Below, piece by piece: positions 1 through 7,731 of a stretch of 32,495 bases of DNA. The position numbers and the translations under genes were made by a program. Source of the stretch: Oscillospiraceae bacterium (lineage in GTDB: Bacteria > Bacillota > Clostridia > Oscillospirales > Acutalibacteraceae); the NCBI GenBank assembly GCA_015066205.1, contig SVOV01000031.1, positions 1 to 32,495 on the forward strand, given 5' to 3'. The notes under the pieces were generated by a model that was not told the DNA's origin, made no database searches, and saw nothing but the letters and a program-made list of their open reading frames with translations. Position 1 is the first letter of the stretch. Each line of letters starts with the position of its first letter.

Positions 1-30
1 GGAATACCATGCAGCATTCGCCGCATGAGA

Positions 31-66
31 ATTCCCCATCCCTCCTGTACAGGAGGGATGGGGAAT
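31..66. repeat. Perfect 36-bp palindrome
   Basis: Every base of the left half (31-48) pairs with the right half (49-66), with the centre at TGTACA. As RNA it would form an 18-bp GC-rich stem with essentially no loop. There is no long T-run next to it, so it is not a standard intrinsic terminator. It could be a terminator of a gene left of the window, an extragenic palindromic repeat, or part of a decayed mobile element. The symmetry is certain; the role is unknown. Confidence 0.85.
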
Positions 67-205
67 GGATAGATTAACTACTATTTTTTGTTATTTCGTC
101 TGTCTACTTGACAGGGAGCACATCAGAGTGCACAGCCTTTTTTTAATATATAGGAAATTGCTCGCATTGTGAGCAATTTTGCTTATATCAAAAAACACCT
201 TTTCG

Positions 206-221
206 CCCCCAAGATTGGGGG
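206..221 (-). terminator. Hairpin downstream of the sulfatase-maturase gene
   Basis: CCCCCAA and TTGGGGG form a tight stem about 26 bases past the stop codon of the leftward gene. Read on the minus strand it is followed, after about 9 bases, by GGTGTTTTTT, so it may act as a weak intrinsic terminator. The distance between stem and T-run makes this uncertain. Confidence 0.4.
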
Positions 222-247
222 TCGGGGGGTTGAAGCAGAATGCTTTT

Positions 248-1345
248 TTATATACTGTTCGGTTTTTCGTTTATAAAGACACGAAAAAGTGGAAGACAGG
301 AATTGAAGAATCTTTTATATGCCCTGCAGTAGTCCTCACTTACCTTTGTTCTCTTACAGCCGCCGCCCCGACAAAGCCCGTAGACATTGCAGCTTTTACA
401 TTTCTCGGGTATTTCAAGGCTTTCTCTTATGAAATTTCTTGCCGTTTCCGATTTTTCCATAGTGCTGAAATCGGTTTCAAGAATATTTCCGAGAAAATAT
501 TCGTCGGTACAGTAAAAATCACATGGATATATATTACCGTTAGCTTCACTGACATACTGATGGGTGCAGTGACCGAGCATACCGCACTGCTCCGTGGGCT
601 GACCGAGATAAAGTCTTACCCAGTTATCAAACTGACGGATACTTGTATAATCGTGCCTCACATAATCCTTGACATAAAGATTAAAAACCTTTATGAGAAA
701 ATCCCCGTACTGCTCTGCCGTCATATAAAGATTACTCTTTTCCTCAGAATCAAAGGGGCGAAGACAGGGTATAAACTGAATAAAGCGAAAGCCCTGAGAA
801 CGGAAGAATTTGTAAATACGCTCACCGTTTTCGGCACAATAGCCCGTAAGAACAGTCAGAATATTAAAATCGGCATCGTATTTTTTCAGTAGCTCTACTG
901 CCTTCAGAACGGTATAAAAGGAATTCTGTCCCGAGGGCTTTTTCCTGAAGAGATTCCCCTCGTAATCTCCGTCGAGGCTGAGTCCCGTAAGGAATTGATT
1001 TTCCTTAAGAAAAAGTGCCCATTCTTTATCGATCAGAGTGCCGTTGGTCTGCATTCCGTAAAAAATACGGCTGTTTTTTACATTGTGCTTTTTTACAGTT
1101 TCGGTAAAAAATCTGAAGAAATCAAGCCCCGCGAGGGTGGGCTCTCCTCCCTGAAAGGCAAATGCAACATTTTCACCGTCGGCATAAGAGAGAGCCTTTT
1201 TTATAAGCACCTCAGCCGTTTCCTTTTCCATAATACCGAAGCCCATATGCTCACGGTGCTCTGATACATCACGGTAAAAGCAGTATTCACAGGAAAGATT
1301 ACAAAGCGAGGAAGCGGGCTTTATCATAAGTGAAACAGGCGGCAA
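248..1345 (-). CDS. Anaerobic sulfatase-maturating radical SAM enzyme (anSME)
   Basis: This enzyme oxidises an active-site Cys or Ser of a sulfatase to formylglycine, using S-adenosylmethionine and Fe-S clusters in the cytoplasm. The 365-residue protein has the radical SAM motif C15-x3-C19-x2-C22, the GGEPT segment at 66-70, and a SPASM domain with cysteines at 254, 260, 275, 279, 316, 319, 325, 330 and 340. D276 in YPCDFY matches the family's proposed catalytic base. Length and spacing fit the family (about 370 residues). The start is a TTG: AGGAGG lies 9 bases upstream, the next ATG lies too far away, and the family usually begins MPP-(L/V)-x-LxIKP. It sits 54 bases after the sulfatase stop, so the sulfatase is its obvious substrate. 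A hairpin between the two genes may reduce its expression. Confidence 0.93.
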   Translation of the reverse strand: MPPVSLMIKPASSLCNLSCEYCFYRDVSEHREHMGFGIMEKETAEVLIKKALSYADGENVAFAFQGGEPTLAGLDFFRFFTETVKKHNVKNSRIFYGMQTNGTLIDKEWALFLKENQFLTGLSLDGDYEGNLFRKKPSGQNSFYTVLKAVELLKKYDADFNILTVLTGYCAENGERIYKFFRSQGFRFIQFIPCLRPFDSEEKSNLYMTAEQYGDFLIKVFNLYVKDYVRHDYTSIRQFDNWVRLYLGQPTEQCGMLGHCTHQYVSEANGNIYPCDFYCTDEYFLGNILETDFSTMEKSETARNFIRESLEIPEKCKSCNVYGLCRGGGCKRTKVSEDYCRAYKRFFNSCLPLFRVFINEKPNSI

Positions 1346-1363
1346 TTTTTCTGACCTCCTTTG

Positions 1364-1394
1364 AAAAAAAAGGCAGTAATTTACTGCCTTTTTT
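1364..1394 (-). terminator. Hairpin with T-run between sulfatase and maturase genes
   Basis: GGCAGT and ACTGCC, extended by A/T pairs to a 12-bp stem with a 5-nt loop, are followed on the minus strand by eight T residues. It lies just after the sulfatase stop, and its T-run ends only a few bases before the AGGAGG of the maturase gene. There is no room for a promoter between them, so it probably acts as a leaky intercistronic terminator. Confidence 0.75.
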
Positions 1395-1399
1395 GTTAT

Positions 1400-3409
1400 T
1401 TATTCAATAATTCCTCTGCGGTTATTTTTGAAATTGTCCGTAATTTCGTGAAGCTTTTCTCTGAACTGCTCCGAGATCTCGGGATAAACAGGCGTTCTGT
1501 TATAGTTTTCCGCATAGTCATCATTCAGTATATGAAGCCAGTTCTTGCGGTTTTTGTCCCAGAAAGCAGAGTTATCATTCTGAATCTTTTCAAAATACTT
1601 GAATGAAATATAATCCTCGTCGAGAACCTCATATTCATAATCGGGATAAAGCGCTCTTACTTCACTTACGGGAACGGCATACTGAAGAGATTTTATGACC
1701 TCTCTCTTCATATGAAGAATGGGATGCTCCTTTGTATGGATAACGGTGTCATTTTTCAGAAGAGAAGCCATTGAAATACCGTCGATCTCACGGTCAGCCG
1801 GCATATAATTTTTTTCTCCGCCGTTTCCTGTTATGCCGCAAAGCTCAACAAGAGTGGGATATAAATCAACAAGCACTGCCGAGCTTTCTCTTCTCTCGTT
1901 CTTCTCTCCGAGAGCTCCTGCGTCATTATCCCAGCGTATCATAAAGGGCACCTTCTGACCGCCCTCATAAGCGAGGTATTTTCCGCCTCTGAGCTCTCCC
2001 ACGGAGCCTTCAAGAGCGGGGCCGTTATCACTTGTAAATACTATTATTGTATCCTCGAGCACTCCAAGCTTTTCCATGGTATCGAAAAGAATTCCGAGAT
2101 AATGGTCAAATTCGGTAACGCAGTCAACATATGTACCCATACCGCTTGTGCCGTCAAAATCGTCACCTGCAAAAACGGGACCGTGAGGCCAGGGGGAAGC
2201 ATAATATGCAAGGAAGGGCTCATCATTTTCTGCCTTTTCGGTGATCCAGTCAGTAATCTCATCGTGTATCCATTTTGTAGCCTGACTCTGATCCTTGAGC
2301 TCATCCGTACCGTGGGCTATCACCCATTCGCCGTTTTCCTCTCTTACATGGTAGAAGGGCTTCATATCGTTTACATGATGGCTTCCGTAGAAATAGTCAA
2401 AGCCCTGATTTGTGGGAAGATATTCACCGTAATCACCGAGATGCCATTTACCGAAGCAGCCTGTTGAATAGCCTGCCGCCTTAAAGGTCTCTGCAAAGGT
2501 TATTTCATCGCCGAGCATACCGTCGGCATTATTTCCCATTTCTATGGAATTGAATATTCTTGTCTGGGCAAAGGGTGAAAGTGTATCGACAGTGGGATAA
2601 ATGACATTATCGGCATAGCCTCTGTAAGGATATCTTCCCGTAAGAGCGGCAAAGCGGGCGGGAGAGCATACGGAATATGCTGAATAAAAATTATCAAGAC
2701 ATAAGCCGTTTTCGCCGACAGAGTCGATATTAGGTGTGTCATATATCGCTCCGTTAAGAGAAATATCACCCCAGCCGAGATCGTCCATCATAATTATAAG
2801 CACATTTGGAGAATCGGAGTCTATCTTATCAACACCGTCGAGATAATCATCGTGACCGTCCCAGAGTCTTACCGTATTGGGCTTTGAACGAAGATTCATT
2901 GTAAGCACATAAACCACGCTCGTGCCGAGAAGAAGAATACACATAAGGGCCGATACAGCCTTTTTGACTGCAGTTTTACCGAAAGAATGACGGGCAGTAA
3001 AGAAAAGTCCCCAGAGAGAAGCGGCCGCAGGAAGAGCGAGAAGCACATTACCGAGAACACGGGTAAAAAAGCTTCCCTCCCCTGTCAGAAGAGGATGCTC
3101 TGCGGAAGAAAATCCCGCAAGTCCCGAGGTAAACGCACCGAAGCCCGCATCTGCACCCCATATGGTATAGTAAAGAATTATGCCGAGAGATGACAGTGCA
3201 TAGGAAAATATCATAGGCGCATAGACCTTATTCTTTATTATAAGGCTCAGCGTTATTACAGCAGCCATTATGCAGTTGAAGGCAACACATACAACAGCCA
3301 CTATATTAAGTCTTAAAATGAGAAGAGATAACATAAGTCCGATTCCGATAACCATAAGAATCAGGGGAAATATCTTCTTTCCCGTATCAAGTTCAATATT
3401 CTTATTCAT
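1400..3409 (-). CDS. Membrane-anchored Cys-type sulfatase (S1 family)
   Basis: This is predicted to hydrolyse sulfate esters outside the cell, perhaps on mucin or other host glycans (substrate inferred). Residues 1-173 contain about five hydrophobic segments (near 14-33, 36-58, 66-84, 118-137, 150-170); the catalytic domain follows. It has the metal-binding DDLGWGD at 209-215, the modification motif C248-S-P-A-R252, then GKWHLGDYG, TSDNG and RGGK, all typical of arylsulfatases. C248 would become formylglycine through the maturase encoded just downstream. The multi-pass N-terminus is unusual, because most S1 sulfatases have only a signal peptide; it recalls the topology of LtaS or phosphoethanolamine transferases, but CxPxR and the maturase argue for a true sulfatase. 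The ATG has GGAGG 7 bases upstream and a consensus promoter behind it. Confidence 0.93.
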   Translation of the reverse strand: MNKNIELDTGKKIFPLILMVIGIGLMLSLLILRLNIVAVVCVAFNCIMAAVITLSLIIKNKVYAPMIFSYALSSLGIILYYTIWGADAGFGAFTSGLAGFSSAEHPLLTGEGSFFTRVLGNVLLALPAAASLWGLFFTARHSFGKTAVKKAVSALMCILLLGTSVVYVLTMNLRSKPNTVRLWDGHDDYLDGVDKIDSDSPNVLIIMMDDLGWGDISLNGAIYDTPNIDSVGENGLCLDNFYSAYSVCSPARFAALTGRYPYRGYADNVIYPTVDTLSPFAQTRIFNSIEMGNNADGMLGDEITFAETFKAAGYSTGCFGKWHLGDYGEYLPTNQGFDYFYGSHHVNDMKPFYHVREENGEWVIAHGTDELKDQSQATKWIHDEITDWITEKAENDEPFLAYYASPWPHGPVFAGDDFDGTSGMGTYVDCVTEFDHYLGILFDTMEKLGVLEDTIIVFTSDNGPALEGSVGELRGGKYLAYEGGQKVPFMIRWDNDAGALGEKNERRESSAVLVDLYPTLVELCGITGNGGEKNYMPADREIDGISMASLLKNDTVIHTKEHPILHMKREVIKSLQYAVPVSEVRALYPDYEYEVLDEDYISFKYFEKIQNDNSAFWDKNRKNWLHILNDDYAENYNRTPVYPEISEQFREKLHEITDNFKNNRRGIIE

Positions 3410-3437
3410 AGCTTACCTCCCGAAAAAACTTAATTTT

Positions 3438-3465
3438 ATTATATTATAAAGTTAAAAATTGTCAA
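3438..3465 (-). promoter_or_regulatory. Promoter of the sulfatase gene
   Basis: On the minus strand TTGACA (3465-3460) and TATAAT (3443-3438) are both perfect consensus hexamers, 16 bases apart. The gene start follows about 29 bases after the -10 box. It lies back to back with the GH13 promoter. Confidence 0.8.
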
Positions 3466-3486
3466 GTAAACAGCAGTAAGTATTTA

Positions 3487-3515
3487 TTTACAGAGTCTTT
3501 GTTTTATGGTAAGAT
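3487..3515 (+). promoter_or_regulatory. Promoter of the GH13 gene
   Basis: TTTACA (3487-3492) and TAAGAT (3510-3515) are separated by 17 bases. The ATG lies about 30 bases downstream, with GGAGG in between. The start of this promoter is only about 20 bases from the divergent sulfatase promoter. Confidence 0.65.
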
Positions 3516-3544
3516 AAATCTATATTATTTCTGCGGAGGTCCTT

Positions 3545-5194
3545 ATGGCTTGGTATAACGAATCTGTTTTTTATCATATATATCCCCTCGGTATGACGGG
3601 AGCACCCAAAATCAACGATTATAAGCTTTCGGAAAGAAGACTGCTTAAGCTGTTCCCTTTTGTTGAAAAGCTGAAAAATACAGGCTTTTCAGCAATTTAT
3701 ATAGGCCCGCTTTTTCAGTCAGTAGGACACGGCTACGAAACAACGGACTATAAGTGTCTCGACTCAAGACTCGGAACAAACGAGGATCTGAAAAGCTTTG
3801 TTTCCCACTGTCACAAAAACGGCATAAGAGTTATTTTTGACGGAGTTTTCAATCATACGGGAAGAGATTTTTTCGCATTCAAGGATATACTCGAAAAAAG
3901 AGAGGGCTCACGGTATAAAAACTGGTACAATATAAATTTTTGGGGCAATAACTCATATAATGACGGTTTTTCCTATGAAAACTGGGGCGGCTATGATCTT
4001 CTCGTAAAGCTTAATCAGAAAAATCCCGAGGTCACGGACTATATAACAGATGTCATCCGCTTCTGGGTCAGTGAATTTGATGTTGACGGCATAAGACTTG
4101 ATGCGGCAGATGTGCTGGATTTTGACTTTATGAAGAAGCTCCGCACCACGGCAAACGAGGTCAAAGAGGATTTCTGGCTTATGGGCGAGGTCATCCACGG
4201 GGATTACAACCGCTGGGCAAATGCAGAAACTCTGCACTCCGTGACAAATTACCATCTTCACAAGGCATTATACTCTGGACATAATGACCGAAACTATTTT
4301 GAAATTGCCCATACGGTCAAGCGTCTTCAGGATATGGACAGATCCCTTATTCTTTATAATTTTGCGGATAATCACGATGTAGAAAGAATATATACAAAGC
4401 TTCACAACAAGAGCCATTTTGTCCCCGTGCATATTCTTCTTTTTACTCTTCCCGGAATCCCCTCTGTTTACTACGGCTCGGAGCTTGGAATTGAGGGCAG
4501 AAAGGAAAAGCATTCAGACGATTCATTAAGACCCTGTATTCCGATAGAAGCTTACGAGGAAAAGGAAAAGAATAATCCCTTTATTGAGCTTATCAGTGCC
4601 CTTTGCAAGATAAGAAGCTCTGAAAAAGCTCTTTTCTGCGGGGAATATAAGGAGCTGCTTCTGACAAACAGACAGTATGCTTTTTCAAGAAGCGCATACG
4701 GGAAAAGCGTTATTGTTGCTGTCAATAACGATGACAACGAAGCCTCTCTTTCCGTATCCGCTTACGGCTGCGGCTCTTACACGGGGGCACTCGGCGGAGA
4801 AAAATACACCGCGGCAGACGGCAGACTGAATTTTACGCTTAAAGGAAATTCAGGAGAAATATTTATCCCTGACGGTGAGAGCCTTTTTGAATATACACCC
4901 GTAAAAATTGAAATTGAAAATAAAACTGAAAAGATAACGCAAAAAGAAGAGAAAAACGGGATAAAGTCCGAAATCAAAGAGGAAAAGTCCGCAACGGAAG
5001 AAAAATTGCCTCCCGCACCAAAGGATGCGGTTATTTCTGATAAATCTTATGAAGAAATGACGGTTGAGGAGCTTCAGGCAGTCATTCTCGGTCTTCTTGC
5101 AAAGAACGGTCCCGTCACGGACAGAATGAGAAAAGATGTTGAGGAAAATGTATATCATAATTCTCTCGTGACCTGGGCAAAAAGTTTCAGATAA
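3545..5194 (+). CDS. Cytoplasmic GH13 (alpha-amylase family) glycoside hydrolase
   Basis: This probably cleaves alpha-1,4/1,6-linked glucans or maltodextrins with retention of configuration. The four GH13 regions are present: DGVFNH (99-104), GIRLDAA with nucleophile D186, MGEV with acid/base E215, and NHD (276-278). The stretch PGIPSVYYGSE further on resembles cyclomaltodextrinase/neopullulanase-type enzymes. There is no signal peptide, so it should act inside the cell on imported oligosaccharides. Unusually, after domain C (to about 455) there is a Lys/Glu-rich linker (about 458-497) and a 45-residue, probably helical tail (about 504-549) that I do not recognise. GGAGG precedes the ATG. Exact substrate preference cannot be read from the motifs. 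A ketopantoate-reductase-like gene follows 64 bases later. Confidence 0.9.
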   Translation: MAWYNESVFYHIYPLGMTGAPKINDYKLSERRLLKLFPFVEKLKNTGFSAIYIGPLFQSVGHGYETTDYKCLDSRLGTNEDLKSFVSHCHKNGIRVIFDGVFNHTGRDFFAFKDILEKREGSRYKNWYNINFWGNNSYNDGFSYENWGGYDLLVKLNQKNPEVTDYITDVIRFWVSEFDVDGIRLDAADVLDFDFMKKLRTTANEVKEDFWLMGEVIHGDYNRWANAETLHSVTNYHLHKALYSGHNDRNYFEIAHTVKRLQDMDRSLILYNFADNHDVERIYTKLHNKSHFVPVHILLFTLPGIPSVYYGSELGIEGRKEKHSDDSLRPCIPIEAYEEKEKNNPFIELISALCKIRSSEKALFCGEYKELLLTNRQYAFSRSAYGKSVIVAVNNDDNEASLSVSAYGCGSYTGALGGEKYTAADGRLNFTLKGNSGEIFIPDGESLFEYTPVKIEIENKTEKITQKEEKNGIKSEIKEEKSATEEKLPPAPKDAVISDKSYEEMTVEELQAVILGLLAKNGPVTDRMRKDVEENVYHNSLVTWAKSFR

Positions 5195-5258
5195 ATTTAT
5201 TGATTTTCTTTATTTTATATGTTAATTTAGTATTGAAAAAATCAAGGAAGGTGTTTTT

Positions 5259-6281
5259 ATGAAGGAATTGACATCAGCAATTTACGGAGCGGGCTCTCTC
5301 GGTACCGTTCTCGGCGCATACATTACAAAAAACGGCGGAAAGATAGATCTTATCAACAGAAACAAGGCTCATATTGCGGCTCTTAAGGAAAAGGGCGCAG
5401 TAATTACCGGAACGGTAAATATGACAGTCCCCGTAACAGCATTTACCCCGGATGAAATGACAAAGAAATACGATGTTATTTTTCTTATGACAAAGCAGCT
5501 TTTCAATAAAGAGGTTGTTACGATGCTCAAAGATTTTCTTACGGAAAACGGCGTGATCGTAACACTTCAGAACGGCATTCCCGAGCCCGGCATTGCTGAA
5601 ATTGTTGGCGAAGAGCACACAATGGGCTGTACCGTTGAATGGGGTGCAGAGCTCACCGAGCCCGGCGTATGTAAGCTCACTTCCGAGCCCGACAGCCTTT
5701 CTTTCCATATGGGTAAAATGAAAGGAATCACAGACGAGCAGTTCAATAATGTAAAATCCATACTCGAATATATGTGCCCCGTATATGAAGAAACAAACCT
5801 TCTCGGCGCCCGTTGGTCAAAGCTTCTCATAAACGCAACCTTCTCGGGACTCGGAACGGTTGTAGGCGGATGCTTCGGAGATGTTTCCGAAAATAAGGAT
5901 GCAAAAAAAGTTGCAGTACGCTGTATGAAGGAATGTATTGATGTAGGTCACGCAGCAGGCGCTGAATTCGCTCCCGTTCAGGGCAAGAACATAACAAAGC
6001 TTTTCTATTATAAGGGCACGGCAAAGAGAGTTTTTGCTCAGCTTCTCCTTCCCATAGCAATGAAAAAGCACAGGGATATCGTTCCCTCAATGCTTCAGGA
6101 TATAAGAAACGGCAAGCCCTGTGAAATTGATGCTATTAACGGAGTGGTATGCGAATGGGGCAGAAAATGCGGTATTCCCACCCCCATAAATGACAAAATA
6201 GTAGAGCTTATAAAAAAAGAACAGGAAGGAAAGCTGAAATGCGTTCCCTCAAACATCCTGTACTTTGACGATCTCCTTTAA
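5259..6281 (+). CDS. Ketopantoate reductase (ApbA/PanE) family dehydrogenase
   Basis: Enzymes of this family reduce 2-dehydropantoate to pantoate with NADPH on the route to coenzyme A, but many paralogues act on other 2-oxo acids. The protein begins with a Rossmann motif GAGSLG (10-15). K79, the TLQNG segment (102-106), the K188-x3-N192 pair at the start of the helical C-terminal domain and an EIDAING segment near the end correspond to conserved catalytic and substrate-binding positions. At 340 residues it is longer than typical PanE (about 300). AAGGAAGG precedes the ATG by 8 bases. No other pantothenate gene is near, so the true substrate is open. A weak promoter (TTGATT, 17 bases, TAATTT) may lie in the 64-bp gap behind GH13, or the gene is read from the GH13 promoter. 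Confidence 0.85.
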   Translation: MKELTSAIYGAGSLGTVLGAYITKNGGKIDLINRNKAHIAALKEKGAVITGTVNMTVPVTAFTPDEMTKKYDVIFLMTKQLFNKEVVTMLKDFLTENGVIVTLQNGIPEPGIAEIVGEEHTMGCTVEWGAELTEPGVCKLTSEPDSLSFHMGKMKGITDEQFNNVKSILEYMCPVYEETNLLGARWSKLLINATFSGLGTVVGGCFGDVSENKDAKKVAVRCMKECIDVGHAAGAEFAPVQGKNITKLFYYKGTAKRVFAQLLLPIAMKKHRDIVPSMLQDIRNGKPCEIDAINGVVCEWGRKCGIPTPINDKIVELIKKEQEGKLKCVPSNILYFDDLL

Positions 6282-6296
6282 GAATACTCAATAACG

Positions 6297-6330
6297 AAAA
6301 ATCTGCAGCAATATTTTGTTGCGGATTTTT
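6297..6330 (+). terminator. Intrinsic terminator after the PanE-like gene
   Basis: AAAAATCTGCA (6297-6307) pairs with TGCGGATTTTT (6320-6330) with one G-U pair and a 12-nt loop, and is followed by more T residues. It starts 15 bases after the stop codon. Confidence 0.8.
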
Positions 6331-6373
6331 TATTTATTCATATAATAAAATAAGAAATTTTATTGATTTGCTA

Positions 6374-6402
6374 TTGCAGTTATTTCATTTTTGCTGTACA
6401 AT
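6374..6402 (+). promoter_or_regulatory. Promoter of the cysteine-synthase-like gene
   Basis: TTGCAG (6374-6379) and TACAAT (6397-6402) are 17 bases apart. Transcription would start near 6409, which makes the ATG at 6418 almost leaderless and supports the ATG at 6433 as the real start. Confidence 0.6.
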
Positions 6403-6432
6403 ATCCGTTAGTTTTTTATGGGAGAAATATTT

Positions 6433-7368
6433 ATGGTATATCAGAACATTTTAGATGCAATAGGACATACACCTATTGTAGAGCTTAATCATATGGTGCC
6501 CGAAAACTGCGCAAGAGTGCTTGTAAAATACGAGGGACTCAATGTCGGAGGTTCAATAAAGACAAGAGTTGCCTATAATATGATAAGGGATGCTGAAAAA
6601 AGAGGTAAGCTCAACAAAAACAGCATTATTGTTGAACCTACATCGGGAAATCAGGGCATCGGGCTTGCCCTTGTGGGAGCAGTTCTCGGCTACAAGGTCA
6701 GAATAATCATGCCTGATTCCGTCAGCATTGAAAGAAAAAAGATAATGAAGCATTACGGTGCTGAGGTCGTACTTATTCACGATGAAGGAAATATCGGTGA
6801 TGCCATTGCAAAATGCCTTGAAACAGCACTTCAGATGGAAAAGGACGATCCTGATGTTTTTGTTCCACAGCAGTTTGAAAATCCTGCAAATCCTATGATA
6901 CACAGACATCAGACAGGACTTGAGATTCTTGAGCAGGTGGGAGGCCCCATTGACGGCTTCTGTTCAGGCATCGGCACAGGCGGAACGATTACGGGAATAG
7001 GAGAAACCCTCAAGGCACTTAATCCCGATATGACGATATGGGCGGTCGAGCCCGAGAATGCCGCAATTCTTGCGGGAGGCACGGTCAGTGCCCATATTCA
7101 GATGGGAATCGGCGACGGCCTCATTCCCGAAATACTCAATACTGAGATTTATGAGGATATTTATATCGTATCTGACGAGGAAGCCATAAGAACAGCAAGA
7201 GATCTTGCGGCAAAAGAGGGACTTATGTGCGGTATTTCATCGGGAACAAATGTTGCGGCGGCAATACAGCTTGCAAAGAAGCTCGGCCCGGGAAAAACAG
7301 TTGTGACTGTTCTTCCCGACACAGCAGAGAGGTATTTCTCCACTCCCCTTTTTGATGAAAATTACTGA
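6433..7368 (+). CDS. Cysteine synthase family PLP-dependent enzyme
   Basis: This is a fold-type II PLP enzyme, probably making cysteine from O-acetylserine and sulfide or running a related beta-replacement. The PLP lysine is K43 in GGSIK, the substrate loop is TSGNQG (70-75), and the phosphate-binding loop is GTGGT (181-185); length (311 residues) is normal. I chose the ATG at 6433 because GGGAGA sits 7 bases upstream, whereas the in-frame ATG at 6418 has no ribosome binding site. Two positions differ from textbook CysK: the Lys is followed by T-R rather than D-R, and the loop reads TSGNQG instead of TSGNTG. That could mean a variant subfamily with another amino acid substrate. No serine acetyltransferase gene is nearby. 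It has its own promoter and a hairpin terminator at 7451-7476. Confidence 0.88.
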   Translation: MVYQNILDAIGHTPIVELNHMVPENCARVLVKYEGLNVGGSIKTRVAYNMIRDAEKRGKLNKNSIIVEPTSGNQGIGLALVGAVLGYKVRIIMPDSVSIERKKIMKHYGAEVVLIHDEGNIGDAIAKCLETALQMEKDDPDVFVPQQFENPANPMIHRHQTGLEILEQVGGPIDGFCSGIGTGGTITGIGETLKALNPDMTIWAVEPENAAILAGGTVSAHIQMGIGDGLIPEILNTEIYEDIYIVSDEEAIRTARDLAAKEGLMCGISSGTNVAAAIQLAKKLGPGKTVVTVLPDTAERYFSTPLFDENY

Positions 7369-7450
7369 GAAAAGGTGTGGAAAAAAAACAAGAGTTTTTG
7401 CAGCACATTTTTAGCAGACAGAAAAAAATGAAGAACGGACAAACCAAATA

Positions 7451-7476
7451 AAAACAAGATTTCAGGCTTGTTTTTT
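7451..7476 (+). terminator. Intrinsic terminator of the cysteine-synthase-like gene
   Basis: AAAACAAG (7451-7458) and CTTGTTTT (7467-7474) form an 8-bp stem with an 8-nt loop and a T-run. It lies about 80 bases after the stop codon. Confidence 0.65.
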
Positions 7477-7560
7477 GCCCGAAGGCGTACAAAGGTGCAT
7501 CGAGCGGCGAGGTTTGCTTGCAGCATAAAACAAAAAAAACTCAGAGATATAATTATTTTA

Positions 7561-7640
7561 GGGGTTCTTGCAGCTTTTTTGTCACAAGAACCCCTTGGTT
7601 TATTTTGCTTTAAGCGGTCTTCACTTTTTGCATCCCCTTT
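7561..7640 (+). repeat. Hairpin-plus-box repeat, copy A
   Basis: GGGGTTCTTG (7561-7570) and CAAGAACCCC (7585-7594) form a perfect 10-bp stem, followed by a box containing GCGGTCTTCACTTTTT. The 45 bases 7585-7629 align without gaps to 13939-13983 with 36 identities counted by eye. Copy A lies between the cysteine-synthase-like gene and the promoter of the amidase gene. Confidence 0.7.
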
Positions 7641-7673
7641 TTTATACATTTTATTAACAATATATACAAACTA

Positions 7674-7702
7674 TTGACATTACTGCAATATTGACATATA
7701 GT
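7674..7702 (+). promoter_or_regulatory. Promoter of the amidase gene
   Basis: TTGACA (7674-7679) and TATAGT (7697-7702) are 17 bases apart; the predicted start codon is 29 bases beyond the -10 box. Confidence 0.75.
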
Positions 7703-7731
7703 TTAATTAACGAATAAAGGGGATGAGAAAA

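Larger units (their letters stand above)
1..247. other. Gene-free left edge rich in inverted repeats
   Basis: I see no credible coding region here. Apart from the palindrome at 31-66 there is a short hairpin CTGTC/GACAG at about 102-116, a hairpin AAATTGCTC/GAGCAATTT at 155-179 with a 7-nt loop, and a C5/G5 hairpin at 206-221. The stretch from about 98 to 140 recalls the ends of IS3-type insertion sequences, but only from memory and without support from a transposase. The region follows the stop codon of the leftward sulfatase-maturase gene. Confidence 0.5.
7369..7731. other. Repeat-rich intergenic region
   Basis: There is no convincing gene in these 363 bases; a 69-codon open frame on the plus strand runs through hairpins and has no ribosome binding site. 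The region holds a terminator hairpin (7451-7476), a second hairpin that belongs to a repeat shared with 13911-13997, and the promoter of the downstream amidase gene. Several A/T-rich segments on either side of the second hairpin look like imperfect inverted copies of one another. Confidence 0.6.

Noticed and set aside
179-892. Long open frame on the plus strand opposite the anSME gene
   Set aside because: It is the antisense shadow of a gene with full radical SAM and SPASM motifs, and it has no ribosome binding site or recognisable domain.
5259-6281. Assigning it as panE of the pantothenate pathway
   Set aside because: Paralogues with other substrates are common, the protein is 40 residues longer than usual, and no panB, panC or panD is near.
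7468-7677. 69-codon open frame in the 7369-7731 gap
   Set aside because: It runs through two hairpins and a repeat, lacks a ribosome binding site, and its composition follows the repeat.
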